Assembly: GCA_029204225.1 (NCBI GenBank)
Contig: CM055108.1
Coordinates: 24,509,670 to 24,573,669 of the forward strand
Length of the DNA: 64,000 bases
Direction: 5' to 3'
From: Diphasiastrum complanatum
Lineage: Eukaryota > Streptophyta > Lycopodiopsida > Lycopodiales > Lycopodiaceae
Positions 20,472 through 31,519 of the stretch are shown piece by piece (position 1 is the first letter of the stretch; every line of letters begins with the position of its first letter). The position numbers and the translations under genes were made by a program. The notes below the pieces were generated by a model. It was not told the origin of the DNA. It searched no databases and saw nothing but the letters and a program-made list of their open reading frames with translations.

Positions 20472-21139
20472 CTGTCAAAATAAATATATGCTATAATATT
20501 TGATGCATGTCTCCACTAGTTAGCTTAGATTCAATGTATCTTCCAAAAAACGCACTTGCAATAACTAGAAGAAGATCCTATCATGAGGATAAAGTGAAAT
20601 ATGAAATGTATGAGATGAAAGAGGAAGGCATACATTATGGCTACATAATGATGTTTTCATAAATTAACAAATACTTCAAAACAATAATGTAGCAACAAAA
20701 ATGCATGAATCTTCACAGAAGCAAGACAATTTTATCCTCAAGAATTGTGAAACTTTCTTGCTAGCTCGGATCCTAGATGAAAATGTGTAATCTTATATTG
20801 CTATAATATTGTTACATTGTGTAAATGTGATAAAGACAAACCTTAAAATCAATATGCACCAAGAATTAGCGAACATGAACTCTAGCCAGACCATCAAGAT
20901 CCATAAATGTGCAGATTCCAGTAAGTATAGACCTAGCATTGCTAAATTTGGTCTAACAAAGCAATGTATGCCACGTATCGGAGAAAATGATGGCAGTGTT
21001 CTTGTAGGTCATCGTTGCTCATAATATTGCATACATTATTTGTGGGACCATCGTAGATGGGCCAACAGATTCTAAGCTTCATCAATCCCTACAAGGATGA
21101 AAGCTTCTTACTAATGGATGCCTGAATTGTGTGTCAAAC
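20472..21139. other. Intron sequence, nothing recognised
   Basis: AT-rich, with short open frames only. No element boundary is clear. Confidence 0.35.
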
Positions 21140-21711
21140 TTTAGAAAGGAAGAACTACTAATTATTGCAAAAATGCAAGTAAAATCGAGACTTAATTTAC
21201 TTTGCATTCATACTATAAAGCCCCTCACTGAGGATACAATAGCTAAGCAAAGCCACAACAAAAGCAACACAAGAGAATCGGATGGTGGACAAACCAACCC
21301 AACCAAACCTAGATCATATGGATCTAGCCCCCAAGCTATGGATCAATCCCTCACAAGAGATAGAGGTGTCATACCAGTAGCATGTAGCTACTCATAGTAG
21401 AATCAAGCATACACTAGTGAGAGCCTAATTGGTATACTTATACCCTCCAAGGCCCATGCACCACTAGTAGTGCACTGTGACACCTCACTGCACACCTTTG
21501 CAGCCTAACTGGGCCAAGTCATCCAATTCCCCTATGACTCACTGATAGACCCATATAAATCCACCATCAAGTGTTTTAGGCCTACAACCATTAATTATGA
21601 CCATGTACTTATAAGGGCCCCAATTCCCTTATAGTCACAATTAACTTACAGGTTGTTGGTATTTGATCCCTAGCGTGGACACGCTACCCGATACCAGTCA
21701 TGGGCATGACA
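21140..21711 (-). repeat. 3' LTR of gypsy C
   Basis: On the minus strand it starts TGTCATGCCCATGACTGG, right after the polypurine tract AAGGGGGGAAGAA at 21724-21712. It matches the LTR at 1490-1984 over long blocks (for example GTGTTTTAGGCCTACAACC and ATTCCCTTATAGTCACAA). The far end is not certain. Confidence 0.65.
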
Positions 21712-22255
21712 TTCTTCCCCCCTTATTCAAGTTCTGTCCTCAGAACTTAAAACTGGGAAAGTTCCTCCTTAAGCTTCCTTCATGTTCCCAGGATTCATCA
21801 TTGTCTGTACATCCCTTCCATCGAACCAGAAGCTCAGTAACTATACGATTTCTCAATGTTCTTGTATCCAAGATCTTTTCGGGTTCAAGTCGAGATACAG
21901 CTGATGATTCATCCAACAGGTTCAATTGATCTCCAAATCCAAGATGCTCTCCTTCACGTAGACTCTTCTTGAGTCGGCTTACGTGAAATATCGATGCACT
22001 TGAGATCCTTCTGGGAGTTCCAATTGGTAAGCTAAGGATCCGATCTTTTCGGGTTCAAGTCGAGATACAGCTGATGATTCATCCAACAGGTTCAATTGAT
22101 CTCCAAATCCAAGATGCTCTCCTTCACGTAGACTCTTCTTGAGTCGGCTTACGTGAAATATCGATGCACTTGAGATCCTTCTGGGAGTTCCAATTGGTAA
22201 GCTAAGGATCCGATCCGATACGGTCCTCTATATCAAGGGGACAATTTATAATGCT
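21712..22255 (-). pseudogene. Gypsy C chromodomain region with internal duplication
   Basis: The frame at 21925-21740 reads RLEPEKILDTRTLRNRIV, TELLVRWKGCTDNDESWE, then LRRNFPSF. This is a chromodomain at the integrase C-terminus, followed at once by the polypurine tract, as in chromoviruses. Upstream, a 170-base unit is repeated exactly twice (21872-22041 and 22042-22211) and breaks the frame. The rest of pol is missing. Confidence 0.75.
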
Positions 22256-22375
22256 TGCCGCTACGCATTACACTTGAATCCACTATTAAGAGTTTAGGCC
22301 TCCAACCATTAATGATGACCATATACACATGAGGGCCCCAAACCCCTCAAAATAACTTACGGGTCGAGGTATAGA
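22256..22375 (-). repeat. Partial LTR of gypsy B
   Basis: GAGTTTAGGCCTCCAACC, ATTAATGATGACCATATAC and ATGAGGGCCCCAAACCCC match the LTR blocks at 1850-1900 and 21575-21625. So this is a piece of the same LTR family, lying between two chromodomain regions. Confidence 0.55.
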
Positions 22376-23185
22376 GAAGTTCCTTTTCAGGCTACCTTCC
22401 TGTTCCCAGGAATCATCATCGTCTGTACGACCCTTTCATCGAACCCAATGCTTGGTAACTACATGATTTCTCAATCGTTTAGTTCTAGTATCCAAGATCT
22501 TTTCGGGTTCAAGTTAAGTCACACTCGAAGATTCATCCAATAGGTCCAATTGGTCTCCAGAACCAAGACGTTCCCCATCACGTAGACTTTTCGTAAGTCG
22601 ACTTACGTGAAAAACCAAATGCACTTGCATTCCTTCCGGGAGATCCAATTGGTAAGCCAAGAATCCAATCTTTTTCAAGATTTGATACGCCCCCTATATC
22701 TAGCGGACAATTTTGTAATGCTTGCCGGTACACATTACGCTAGAATCTTTCAAGATTCGTAAATACACCCAATCCCCCATTTGAAAGTCTCGAGGCGATC
22801 TTTTCATATTAGCATAATGTCTATCCCTATCCTGGTCACTTTGGACATTCTCACGTGCTATTTGTAGCATTTCTTGCATATTGTACAGGAAATCGGCTAC
22901 CTTCTGAAACTTGATCGATCGAGTCTCAACCGCAATGGGTGATCTAGGCTCAAAACCATACATAAGCATGAACAGGCTATAACCGATAACCGAATGCTAA
23001 CTACTGTTATAGGCAAACTCAATCAAGGGCAAGGGCAAATATTTCTCCCAATGAGATTGCCATCGAGAAACATGTGCTCGAAGCATTTGTTCCATCATCT
23101 GATTTGTTCTTTCTGTATGGTCATCCGTCTTGGGATGATCAGAAGAACTCAAGCTCAGTGTTGTTTCTAGTTTAGCAAACATGGC
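22376..23185 (-). pseudogene. Gypsy B integrase C-terminal half and chromodomain remnant
   Basis: Frames at 23182-22997 and 22969-22700 read HPKTDDHTERTNQMMEQMLR, EKYLPLPLIEFAYNSS, MLMYGFEPRSPIAV, DRDRHYANMKRSP and MGDWVYLRI. These are the catalytic-Glu region and C-terminal domain of a Ty3/gypsy integrase. A diverged chromodomain segment follows at about 22680-22380. A stop separates the frames (CATTCGGTTATCGG region). Nothing upstream of the integrase remains. Confidence 0.75.
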
Positions 23186-23289
23186 CGATCAAAAGTGACC
23201 GGTGAAGTAATTCTCAATGAGAAATTATTAACCTACAAGTAATTGTCTTCAAACAATTCTCATCAATATGCCTATGTTTTAGCAACTAG

Positions 23290-24150
23290 TTTATGCATGC
23301 ATATAAACTAGGTCCAAGGAACTCATTGTAGATCCACAGGATTAAGAACTTGCGCAAAGAAATCATGATCTGACAATGATTCACAACCTAGCATATCTCT
23401 ACAAATCACACACAATCTGTAAACAACATTTTTACAACTGAGAATCCTGAAACTAAGTTAGCTCTAAGAGAGAATATTTCTCCAAGAGTGCTATTTTGCA
23501 ACCAAAATCTCAACCGAAGATTATTTCAAAAGAATATTTTGTTAGCGTGAATTTCATTCCTTGCATCAACTCCCGGATCCTAGTTCACACTAAGATCAAC
23601 TTGATCACAACCAACAAGGAATAGATTTCAACAAACCTTTTCTTGTAATAGAACTCCCTTGTTCTTATACGAATCGATCGGATTCGTAATCAGCAACTTT
23701 CCTACTTTCAAGGATGTTTTCTACTTTCCCTTCCCTTACATTTTCTACTAGATATCACAACATCTTTTAGAAGATTTCTATAGAATCAAGAATATCCTAT
23801 CAATCCTGACTCTAGAAACATTTTATCTATCCATATTACGAATTCCTCCAAGAATCTTTGCAATAGATGTTTCTCATAGATAACTTTCATTCATCTTCTC
23901 CCCCTTTTTCAAGGAAATTACACAAGTCTCCAAGAGGTGTAAAAGAAGAACTTCAAAAAATCTCAAAAGTCAAAAAGATGTGTTGCATCAACGTAACTCA
24001 ATACCGTTAATGTCCCAACACATTTAGTTGAATGACTAACCCCAAAGATTTTCGTTGTTATCCCATAGAAAATTGACCCATATAATGAAAAAAGGATTTA
24101 TTGATTATTCAAGTAAGAGGATTGATATATTAGAAAACATTTTAATAACC
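23290..24150. repeat. Interspersed repeat R1, copy 2
   Basis: Second copy of the sequence at 1-785, with the same order of landmarks (GTAGATCCACAGGATTA, CTAGCATATCTCTACA, CTTCTCCCCCTTT, GTTGCATCA). Roughly three quarters similar by eye. No clear coding capacity. Confidence 0.5.
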
Positions 24151-24812
24151 ATTCATGTGACATCTGTCAAATTTCAGAGTAAAGGACTGAATTTGATCTA
24201 CAAATGATCACAAAGAGTGAATGGTAGCTTGGGATCTTGATCTATATCAAGACTAGCTTCCAAATCTAGCTTCTACTTGACAATCTTTGTGATTCCAAGC
24301 AAGAACAGTCAAATTATGATGACCCACGGCTTCACACGTGTGAAGTACTGCTACTGTACGGCCTGATAACAGAGAAATAGTTTACTAAACATTTACTTAG
24401 CATTCGTCCATAAACAAAGTGCTTAAGAGAGTGTAAACATCAAAATTGCTCCACAAACCAAGATTTCTCATAATAGCTCAATAATGGATCCATCATGGAT
24501 CAAGTACAAAATCATCATAATCTCTCTCTAAGCTGCATCCAGCACGTGTGGGACAGCTCATTGTACTCATCCATATCCACTTTGGATATGGATCTATCAA
24601 GTTTGCCACATCATCCATTAGTGGTTTGTGTTGACTTTCTAGATTCCTACAATCTAGGACCTAACTCCTATAATTTAGGAGATGTCATATTAGACTCAAA
24701 TGAAAGCTAATCAAAATGGATCTGAATATTACAAGTGTCATTTCACACGTGTGGATCCACATAGATGTCTAATATACATCAAAAACCATGTGAAAATTGC
24801 TAAATTCTAACA
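24151..24812 (-). repeat. 3' LTR of copia B (approximate)
   Basis: On the minus strand the LTR begins TGTTAGAATTTAGC immediately after a purine-rich AAAAATTGAGGAG tract. It ends near 24151 at the border with repeat R1. The lower end is uncertain. Confidence 0.5.
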
Positions 24813-24816
24813 CTCC

Positions 24817-26345
24817 TCAATTTTTACATGATACAACTATAGTACATATATCTACAACTCCTAAGGCTGATCTTAACTTGATAAATGAAGCCTTTGGCAA
24901 GGCTTTAGTGAGTAGATCAGCAAGGCAATCTAAAGAAGACACATGATGTAGCTTGATCTCCTTTGCTTGAACCTTTTCCCTCACAAAATGGTGAGCAATC
25001 TCTATGTGCTTGCTCCTTGCATGGAATGTGGGATTGGTTGCTAATGCTTGGCTTGATTGGTTGTCACAAAATATTATTGGCTGCTCCTCGGCCTCCATGA
25101 CTTGCAACTCCACCAAAAGCCTCTTCAACCATAGGATCTCCTTTGTTGTGGATGTTATTCCGATTCGGTTAAAGATAGAGAAATAGTATCTTGCTTTTTG
25201 GAAAGCCAAGACACTATGCCATTGCAAAGGAAGGTAACAAAAGCACTTGTGGACCTCCTATCCACCTTATCACCTGCAAAATCAGCATCCAAATATGCCC
25301 TTAAGGCAAGATTAGATCCATCATATAAAATGCCAAAGTTCTTGGTGGCCAAGATGTACCTCAACACCCTTTTAGCATTTTTCCAATGACAAACCAATGG
25401 ATTTTGCATAGATTGGCTTAGTTTACCTACACTATAACTTAGATTAGGCCTAGTTATAGTAAGATAGATCAAGGAGCTTACAAGCCTCCTATATAGTGTG
25501 ATGTCCTCAAAGGATGCTTCATCATCGCTATTGGAAACTTTTACATTTTTCTCCATAGGAGTTTCTACTCCTTTACAATATTTCATTTCAAACTTTTCTA
25601 AGATAGAAGAAGCATATTTGGATTGACAAATAAAACTCAAATCCTTGCCTCTTGAAACTTCTATTCCTAATATGAAATGAAGATTACCAAGATCCACCAT
25701 CTTAAACTCCTTAAACAATGCTACTTTCACTTCTTGTATACCATCATGATCATTTCCACTAAGGATAATGTCATCAACATACAAAATGAGAATGATGATC
25801 TTACCATCATTGAATCTTAAGTACAAAGAAGGATCATAAGCACTTACAACAAACTTAATAGAGTTCAAGAAAGTATTCAACCTAGAGTACCAAGCTCTAG
25901 GTGCTTGCTTAAGCCCATAAAGGCTTCTTAGCAACAAACACACTTTTTCCTCTTGATCTTCTTTGATGAAGCCCTCGGGTTGCCTCATGAAAATCTCTTC
26001 TTCCAAATATCCATTGAGAAAAGCATTAGTCGCATCAAGTTGAAATAGAGGCCAATTGAAAGTAGTTGCAAGAGAAATAATCAACCTTATGGAAACTAGC
26101 TTAGCAACAGGAGCAAAAGTTTCATCAAAATCTACTCCCTTGGTTTGCAAGAACCCCTTTGCCACTTGCCTTGCCTTGTGTTTGTTGATGCTCCCATCTT
26201 GATTGTACTTCAATCTATAGATCCATTTGCACTCAAGTGGCTTTCTTCCATGAGGAAGATCCACAAGCTTCCATGTATGATTCTCCATAAGAGCATCATA
26301 CTCCTTTTGCATGGCATCCCTCCATTCTTGTGACTCCACACCCAA
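24817..26345 (-). pseudogene. Copia B reverse transcriptase and RNase H
   Basis: Frame 26345-25155 (396 residues) reads EWRDAMQKEYDALMENHTW, KWIYRLKYNQDGSI, FDETFAPVAKLVSIR, QLDATNAFLNGYLEEEIFM, SLYGLKQAPRAWYSRL and the catalytic ILYVDDIILSG, then the RT-RH linker. RNase H follows with AYLDADFAGDKVDRRSTSAF and, after a frameshift near 25170, ILWLKRLLVEL, FCDNQSSQALATNP and KHIEIAHHFVREKV. All are hallmarks of Ty1/copia. One frameshift and the SINE at its N-terminal side make it inactive. Otherwise it is well preserved, so fairly recent. Confidence 0.9.
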
Positions 26346-26425
26346 CGGGGTTGGCTCAACTGGTTAGCTTGGCATCCAAAGTTTCTTTGGTCCCAGGTTC
26401 GAGCCTCCCCTTGGAAACCAAGAAG
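26339..26425 (+). mobile_element. tRNA-derived short SINE, copy 3, inside copia B
   Basis: Body of 87 bases with the A-box-like TTGGCTCAACTGGTTAGC and the intact B-box GGTTCGAGCC. It ends CCTTGGAAACCAAGAAG. It is flanked by a perfect 16-base direct repeat CATTCTTGTGACTCCA at 26323-26338 and 26426-26441. It splits the copia frame between GVESQEWRDAMQ and FEEAMESQE, so it came after copia B. There is no poly-A; the 3' end is A/G-rich (AAGAAG). Confidence 0.92.
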
Positions 26426-26441
26426 CATTCTTGTGACTCCA

Positions 26442-26632
26442 TAGCCTCTTCAAAGCAACTTGGCTCATCAAACATAGAAGTTAGAAAAGTGTAAGAGGTA
26501 AGTGAATGAAGATCTTCCCTTTGTTCACCTTTGTCAACATAGGTGAGCCTTGAGGGCTCAGCCTTCCTTCTTGTAGATCTCCTTGGAGTCCTTGGATCTT
26601 GAGATGGATCTTCAAGATCCACCTATTTGAGA
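26442..26632 (-). pseudogene. Copia B integrase-RT linker remnant
   Basis: Reads PRTPRRSTRRKAEPSRLT, YVDKGEQREDLHSL and DEPSCFEEAMES, the usual linker of Ty1/copia between integrase and RT. Copia B ends here; integrase, protease, gag and 5' LTR are absent. Confidence 0.7.
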
Positions 26633-27045
26633 GCTAGCAGTAGGGCGCCCATGCTCAAACCAATTGCATGTGATCTTGACTCAATTACATGCTGAAAATT
26701 TCAAATTTACTTCTTAAATGAAGATACATGTGTTTTGGACACATTTCTTGCTGAAATTTCCCTGTTGGTGAGCTTGGAGTAGGGCGCTACCATCAGCTCT
26801 ATATGCACATAGTGTGCACTCTTTTTAGCCACAAATTTCTAGTTTTGGTTTTGGCTTCATTCGAAGTCTACCTATTTGTGAGCATTCTGTTTTTTGTGCA
26901 GAAATCAGCCACCTATTTCATTACTTATTGAGCAAATTGCATGTGGAGTATTGCAATCTATTTTGCTCATAATTTCAGCTTTGAGGTTGCTGCCCTTTGA
27001 GTAGATTTTGTCTTGGAAAGTCTATTTCCTATCTACTACAAGCTG
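26633..27045 (+). other. Junction between copia B and copia A
   Basis: No LTR or primer-binding site is visible upstream of the copia A gag. The motif AGTAGGGCGC appears at about 26640 and 26771, which may be leader sequence of copia A. Copia A therefore seems to be 5' truncated. Confidence 0.4.
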
Positions 27046-28281
27046 CTTTTTCTGTTATGGCTAAAGAATTGGAGCCTATTTAATGAAAATAGGCTGGATG
27101 GCACAAACTATTCCTTGTGGTGCTACATGATAAAGAACCTTCTAATTGCTAAAGGTTTGTGGGAAGTAGTTAATGGTGACGAAGAGAGAGCACCTACCTT
27201 GGCACCTATTACACCATCTAAAACAACTACTTCATCATCTACGGAGGTGTCTTCCGATGAGCAAAAGAAGTGGGATCGACGAGATGCACAAGCACATTCC
27301 GTCATTGCATTATCAGTGAAGAGATCCATCCTTCCACATATTAGATCATGAAAGACTTTCAATAGTGCTTGGGAGACTCTTGCAAAGATGTTTCAAGTAA
27401 AGAATGTGGCAAAAGTGGTATATCTTCGAAATCAACTTTCTATCTTGAAGATGCAAGAAGGTGATTTGCTTACAAACCACTTGACGAAGATCGAGGAGCT
27501 TCGAGAGGAGCTTCTTAGTATTGATGAGGTGATTGAGAACTCACAATTTGTATCTATTACTCTCAACTCTCTTCCTAATTCTTACCTTCCATTTGTGTCA
27601 TCATTGAGTATTTCTCTTAGGGGACAACAAATCTCCTTCGACGAACTTGTTGGCTTACTTCTTCAAAAAGAGCAAACAAGGATCAACTTTGGTGAACAAG
27701 AAGATCAAGCTTTCTTTGCAGAAGGCAAAGGCAAAGGCAAGTGGAAAGAGAAGCCTTCTTTCAAAACTTCCAAAGATGATCAAAAATCTAAGGAAGCTTT
27801 GGATCAAGGCTCCAAGAAGAAGGGTAAGTGCCACTATTGCAAGAAGTTTGGGCATCACATCAAAGAATGTAGGAAGAGGCTTGCAAAGGAAAAAGAGAAA
27901 GGTAACGATACAAGTACCGCAATCATTACTTTGGAACAACAATTGGAAAAGGAGGATAATCTTTTCAATAATGATTATGCTTTTGTCACTAATAATCTCA
28001 TCTCTCCTAAAGACGAGATTTCTGCCACTTCAAATCTTGCTGGTTTTTCAGCAGAAAATAGCTCATCTTCAGCTTTACAAGTTGCTGTTTTTTCATCTAT
28101 TGATTGGGTGATTGATAGCGGTGCCACACGTCATATGACTTATCACAAAGAGGTCTTCACAAAGCTTGTGAAAGTGCATGATGGAAGCAAAGTTCAAGGT
28201 GTTGATAACACCTCCTATCCTATCAAAGGTATTGGAGTGATCCCCATTATCTTACCCAATGGTGAGGAGAAGTACATTTGA
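27046..28281 (+). pseudogene. Copia A gag and protease
   Basis: Gag starts in a frame with RLDGTNYSLWCYMIKNLL (UBN2/gag-N block), is broken by a stop at 27350, and continues at 27388 with VYLRNQLSILKMQEGDLL, ISFDELVGLLLQKEQ and a zinc knuckle CHYCKKFGHHIKECRKR (C-x2-C-x4-H-x4-C). The protease active site WVIDSGATRHMTYHKEV (DSGA) lies at about 28105-28150. A stop after NGEEKYI at 28281 ends the frame, where NVLYVPKIKKNLISVS should continue. So there are at least two inactivating changes. Confidence 0.9.
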
Positions 28282-29590
28282 AATGTACTTTATGTTCCAA
28301 AAATAAAAAAGAATCTCATTTCGGTCTCTACAATTATGAACCAAGGATTGGTTGTGGAATTCAAAGAAGACAAATGTCTTATCAAAGACTCAAAGAGATC
28401 TCTTATGATCATTGCTTCGGGAACATTACGTGGTGGATTGTTCCTTATGGATATCTATGAGCGAAGAGCTTCATCATCTTTTTGTCTTGTTGCATCAAGT
28501 TCACATTCTTTGGAGTTGGCTGAATTATGGCATGCTAGGTTTGGACATCTCAACTTTGCTAGCTTGAAGATGTTGAAGAGATTCAATATGGTTGAAGACA
28601 TTCCTAATATTGAGCATCCCGAAGGACATGTATGCGAAGGATGCATACTTGAAAAATTTCAAAGGCAAGCTTTTCCAATTGATGGAACTATTAGAGTTGA
28701 TGGCAAATTTGATTTGGTTCATAGTGATGTATGTGGTCCAATGAGGACCGAATCCATTGGAAGGTGTAAGTACTTTGTTACTTTTATTGATGACCTTTCA
28801 AGATTTACATGGATTTATCCTATGAAGGCAAAATCTGAAGTTTTTCAACGCTTTAAGGATTTTCTAGCAATGATAGAAAATCAATTTGGGCACTCTTTGA
28901 AAATCTTACGTACCGACCGAGGAGGGGAATATATAAAGAATACGCTCGGTACTTATCTTCAAAGCAAAGGTATCCATCATCAAATGACAACCCCTTACAC
29001 ACCTCAACAAAATGGTGTTGCCGAAAGAAAGAATCGCATTATCATGGAGATGGCTCGATGCATGCTCAAGGCAAAGGGCCTACCTCACAAGTTTTGGGCT
29101 GAAGCGGTTATAACGGCGGCTTACATTAGTACTCGGTGTCCTACTAAAGCCTTTAAGGTATTAACTCCTTATTAAGTTTGGTATGGTAAGAAGCCTATTG
29201 TTTCTCACTTACGCATCTTTGGTTGCACAGCTTATGCTTTCATTCCCGATAAGCTAAGAACCAAGCTTGATGATAAAGGAGTTAAATGCATATTTGTTGG
29301 CTATAGTAGTGAAAGCAAGGGCTATAAATTGTTTAATATGGATACTAATAAAATCATAGTAAGTCGTGATGTTCATTTTGATGAAAAGACCTCCTATCAT
29401 GTTGCGCCCACTCATGTCATTAAAGAGGACTTCTCCCATGATGCATATCTTGAAATATTTCCAGATTTGGTTTTGCCATCTAATCATGAAAATAAGGGAC
29501 TGCCATCAACTTCTAGTGGACAGCCCACTACTCCTTCAATTTTGCAGCCCATAGTTCATCAAGAAGAACCTATTTATGGTGAAGAGTAGC
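28282..29590 (+). pseudogene. Copia A GAG-pre-integrase and integrase
   Basis: Reads LWHARFGHLNFASLKML with VCEGCILEKFQRQAF (HH-CC zinc-binding region), DLVHSDVCGPM (first Asp), YFVTFIDDLSRFTWIY, ILRTDRGGEY (second Asp), TPYTPQQNGVAERKNR (catalytic Glu) and FGCTAYAFIPDKLRTKL. A stop falls at 29175 (TPY then VWYGKKP). The integrase tail ends in a Gln/Pro-rich linker with tandem copies of ENIGQQGPSS-like text at 29597-29670. Confidence 0.9.
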
Positions 29591-29751
29591 CTGTTGAAGA
29601 CATTGGACAGCAAGGTCCAAGTTCGGAAAACATTGGACAGCAAGGTCCAAGTTCGGAACACTTTGGACAGCAAAGTGTTGACAAAGGTAAGGCTGTTGGA
29701 CAGCCCAAACCAGTCCCTAAATGGTTGTTGCAGACTTTGTAGAACAGCAAA

Positions 29752-30915
29752 GTGGATCATTTCTATGAAAGGAAGACTCGTGCCTCTACTAAATCAGTAG
29801 AATTTGCTGATTTTTCTGATTTTGCTCTTATTTCTATTGAGGATGGTGCAGTAGAACCTGTTTTTTATGAGCAAGCCAGAGGAGTAAAATGTTGGGAGGA
29901 TGCGATGCAAGAGGAGTACAACTCACTCATGAAGAACCACACTTGGGTTCTTGTTGATCTTCCGCATGGGGCTGGAATCTTCATCTCTCAACAACGATAC
30001 ATTGAGCAGATGTTGAAACAATCTTCTTTTTTCAAGTCACCGCAAGTTGATGCATATGATGGATGCATTAGTGAAAAGTTTCATGCGAAACCTTTTCAAT
30101 TTGATGTTTTAGCAAAGGTTGAAAAATTCAAGCACTCTTTGGAACTATTTTGTACTAATCAAGGAGGGAGTAAACATGTGTCAATTAGTACTTTTGTTCA
30201 AAGTGTTAAGAGTGAGCATTTGTTTGGAGAGAAATTTTCATTACTTGAAGAATCCTCTATGTCATCCCATGCCTCTTCGAGGAACAGCTTTGATGACGCC
30301 ATCGTTGATGCATCTCTTGATAGTTTTCCTAATTTTGATGATGAAGACGTTGGACAGCAGGTTCAGTCATCTTCTTTTGGTCATTTACAGCCCATTTTAC
30401 ATCATGAGCAGTCCATTATGCTGCAAGAACAGCCTGCGGAAGATTATGGACAACATGGTCCATGTTGGGAACACTTTGGGCAGCAAAGTGTTAAACAGCC
30501 CATAACAGTTCCTTGTCGGCTATTGGAGACTTTGCAGGACAGCAAAGAAATATCTTACTACGAAAGGAAGGCACATGCCTCTTTAAAATTAGTACCTCTT
30601 GCTGATTTTTTTGGTTCTACACTTACTCTTCATCATGATGTTGGTACATCGCCTATTCTATGTGAGCAAGTCATTGATGGTAAGGTTCGGGAGGATGTGA
30701 TGCCAAAAGAGTTTGGTACTCTTTTTTATTGTCCTTATGGTAAGAAGTATTTTCGAATGATGTGGGAGCCTATAATGGATTACAAGTCCATGTTTCGACT
30801 TAGTGCCGAGTTTATGTTGGTTCCCTACTTCGGATGGAGCATGCAAATCCCCACCCTTCGACTTGATGCTTCATTATTACGCATTCTTTTCCTTTTATAT
30901 GTTGGACATGATTGA
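29752..30915 (+). pseudogene. Copia A remnant frame lacking the RT core
   Basis: A 387-residue open frame. It begins with the linker and the RT start (KCWEDAMQEEYNSLMKNHTW, VLVDLPHG), then jumps directly to GIFISQQRYIEQMLK, which normally lies after the catalytic YVDD box. The fingers, palm and catalytic Asp residues are gone, yet the frame is kept. Further on the linker text appears a second time in diverged form (EDYGQHGPCWEHFGQQS, SYYERKAHASLKLVPLADF, SPILCEQVIDGK), parallel to 29590-29900. No polymerase function is possible. Whether the frame is translated is unknown. Confidence 0.8.
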
Positions 30916-31029
30916 GGATGAGATTTCGACTACTTCGGTGCGAAGTTTATTTGGCGACATGAAGTTCGGACAGCAAGTTGCATTTTTCTCTTTCAAGAAG
31001 TTACTTCATGTTATGTTATGCATTTCCAT

Positions 31030-31039
31030 TTAAGGAGGG
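31030..31039 (+). promoter_or_regulatory. Polypurine tract of copia A
   Basis: TTTAAGGAGGG stands directly before the LTR start TGTTGGAATG. It is the plus-strand primer site expected at a copia 3' LTR. Confidence 0.75.
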
Positions 31040-31519
31040 TGTTGGAATGTAAATGGAATTGCTTACATTACCATAGGTTACTTTGACCCAAAAGGTCGAG
31101 AGTTGTGTAACCATGGTCATTTATTATATTAGGCCTACTAAACTTAAGAGTTAGCTAAGTTAGTATGAAATTAACTTGGTAAGGACTCATGGGTCCACTA
31201 GGCCTAATTGTGACGTTAAGTACCCCAACTTGACATATTGGAAATACCTTGTTCTTTCCATGTAACTTATAGAAAGTTGGATAGTCAATAGTCAAGTAGT
31301 TGGATAGCCAATAGTCATGAAGTTAGATAGTTATCTTGGACTATATATATGTGTGCATCCCATTTGTATATGACACTTTTGTAAGCAATACTGACTATTC
31401 TCCTTGGCTGTCCACGAGTTTCTACAAGAGGGTTTCTAGCCATCTCTCTCTTTCTTTTGAGAATGCTTTGTGTGATTGAATAGTTAAGATTCTGGATCCT
31501 TAGGCTTCTATTTCCTACA
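31040..31519 (+). repeat. 3' LTR of copia A
   Basis: Starts TGTTGGAATGTAAATGG and ends TTCTATTTCCTACA, about 480 bases with TG...CA ends. A TATA-like CTATATATATGTG near 31344 lies about 40 bases before CATTTGTATATGACAC. A 5' LTR is not found in the window. Confidence 0.75.

Noticed and set aside
26339-26425. Real tRNA gene
   Set aside because: A- and B-boxes exist, but no full cloverleaf with anticodon arm is evident, and 16-bp target duplications and four dispersed copies show a SINE.
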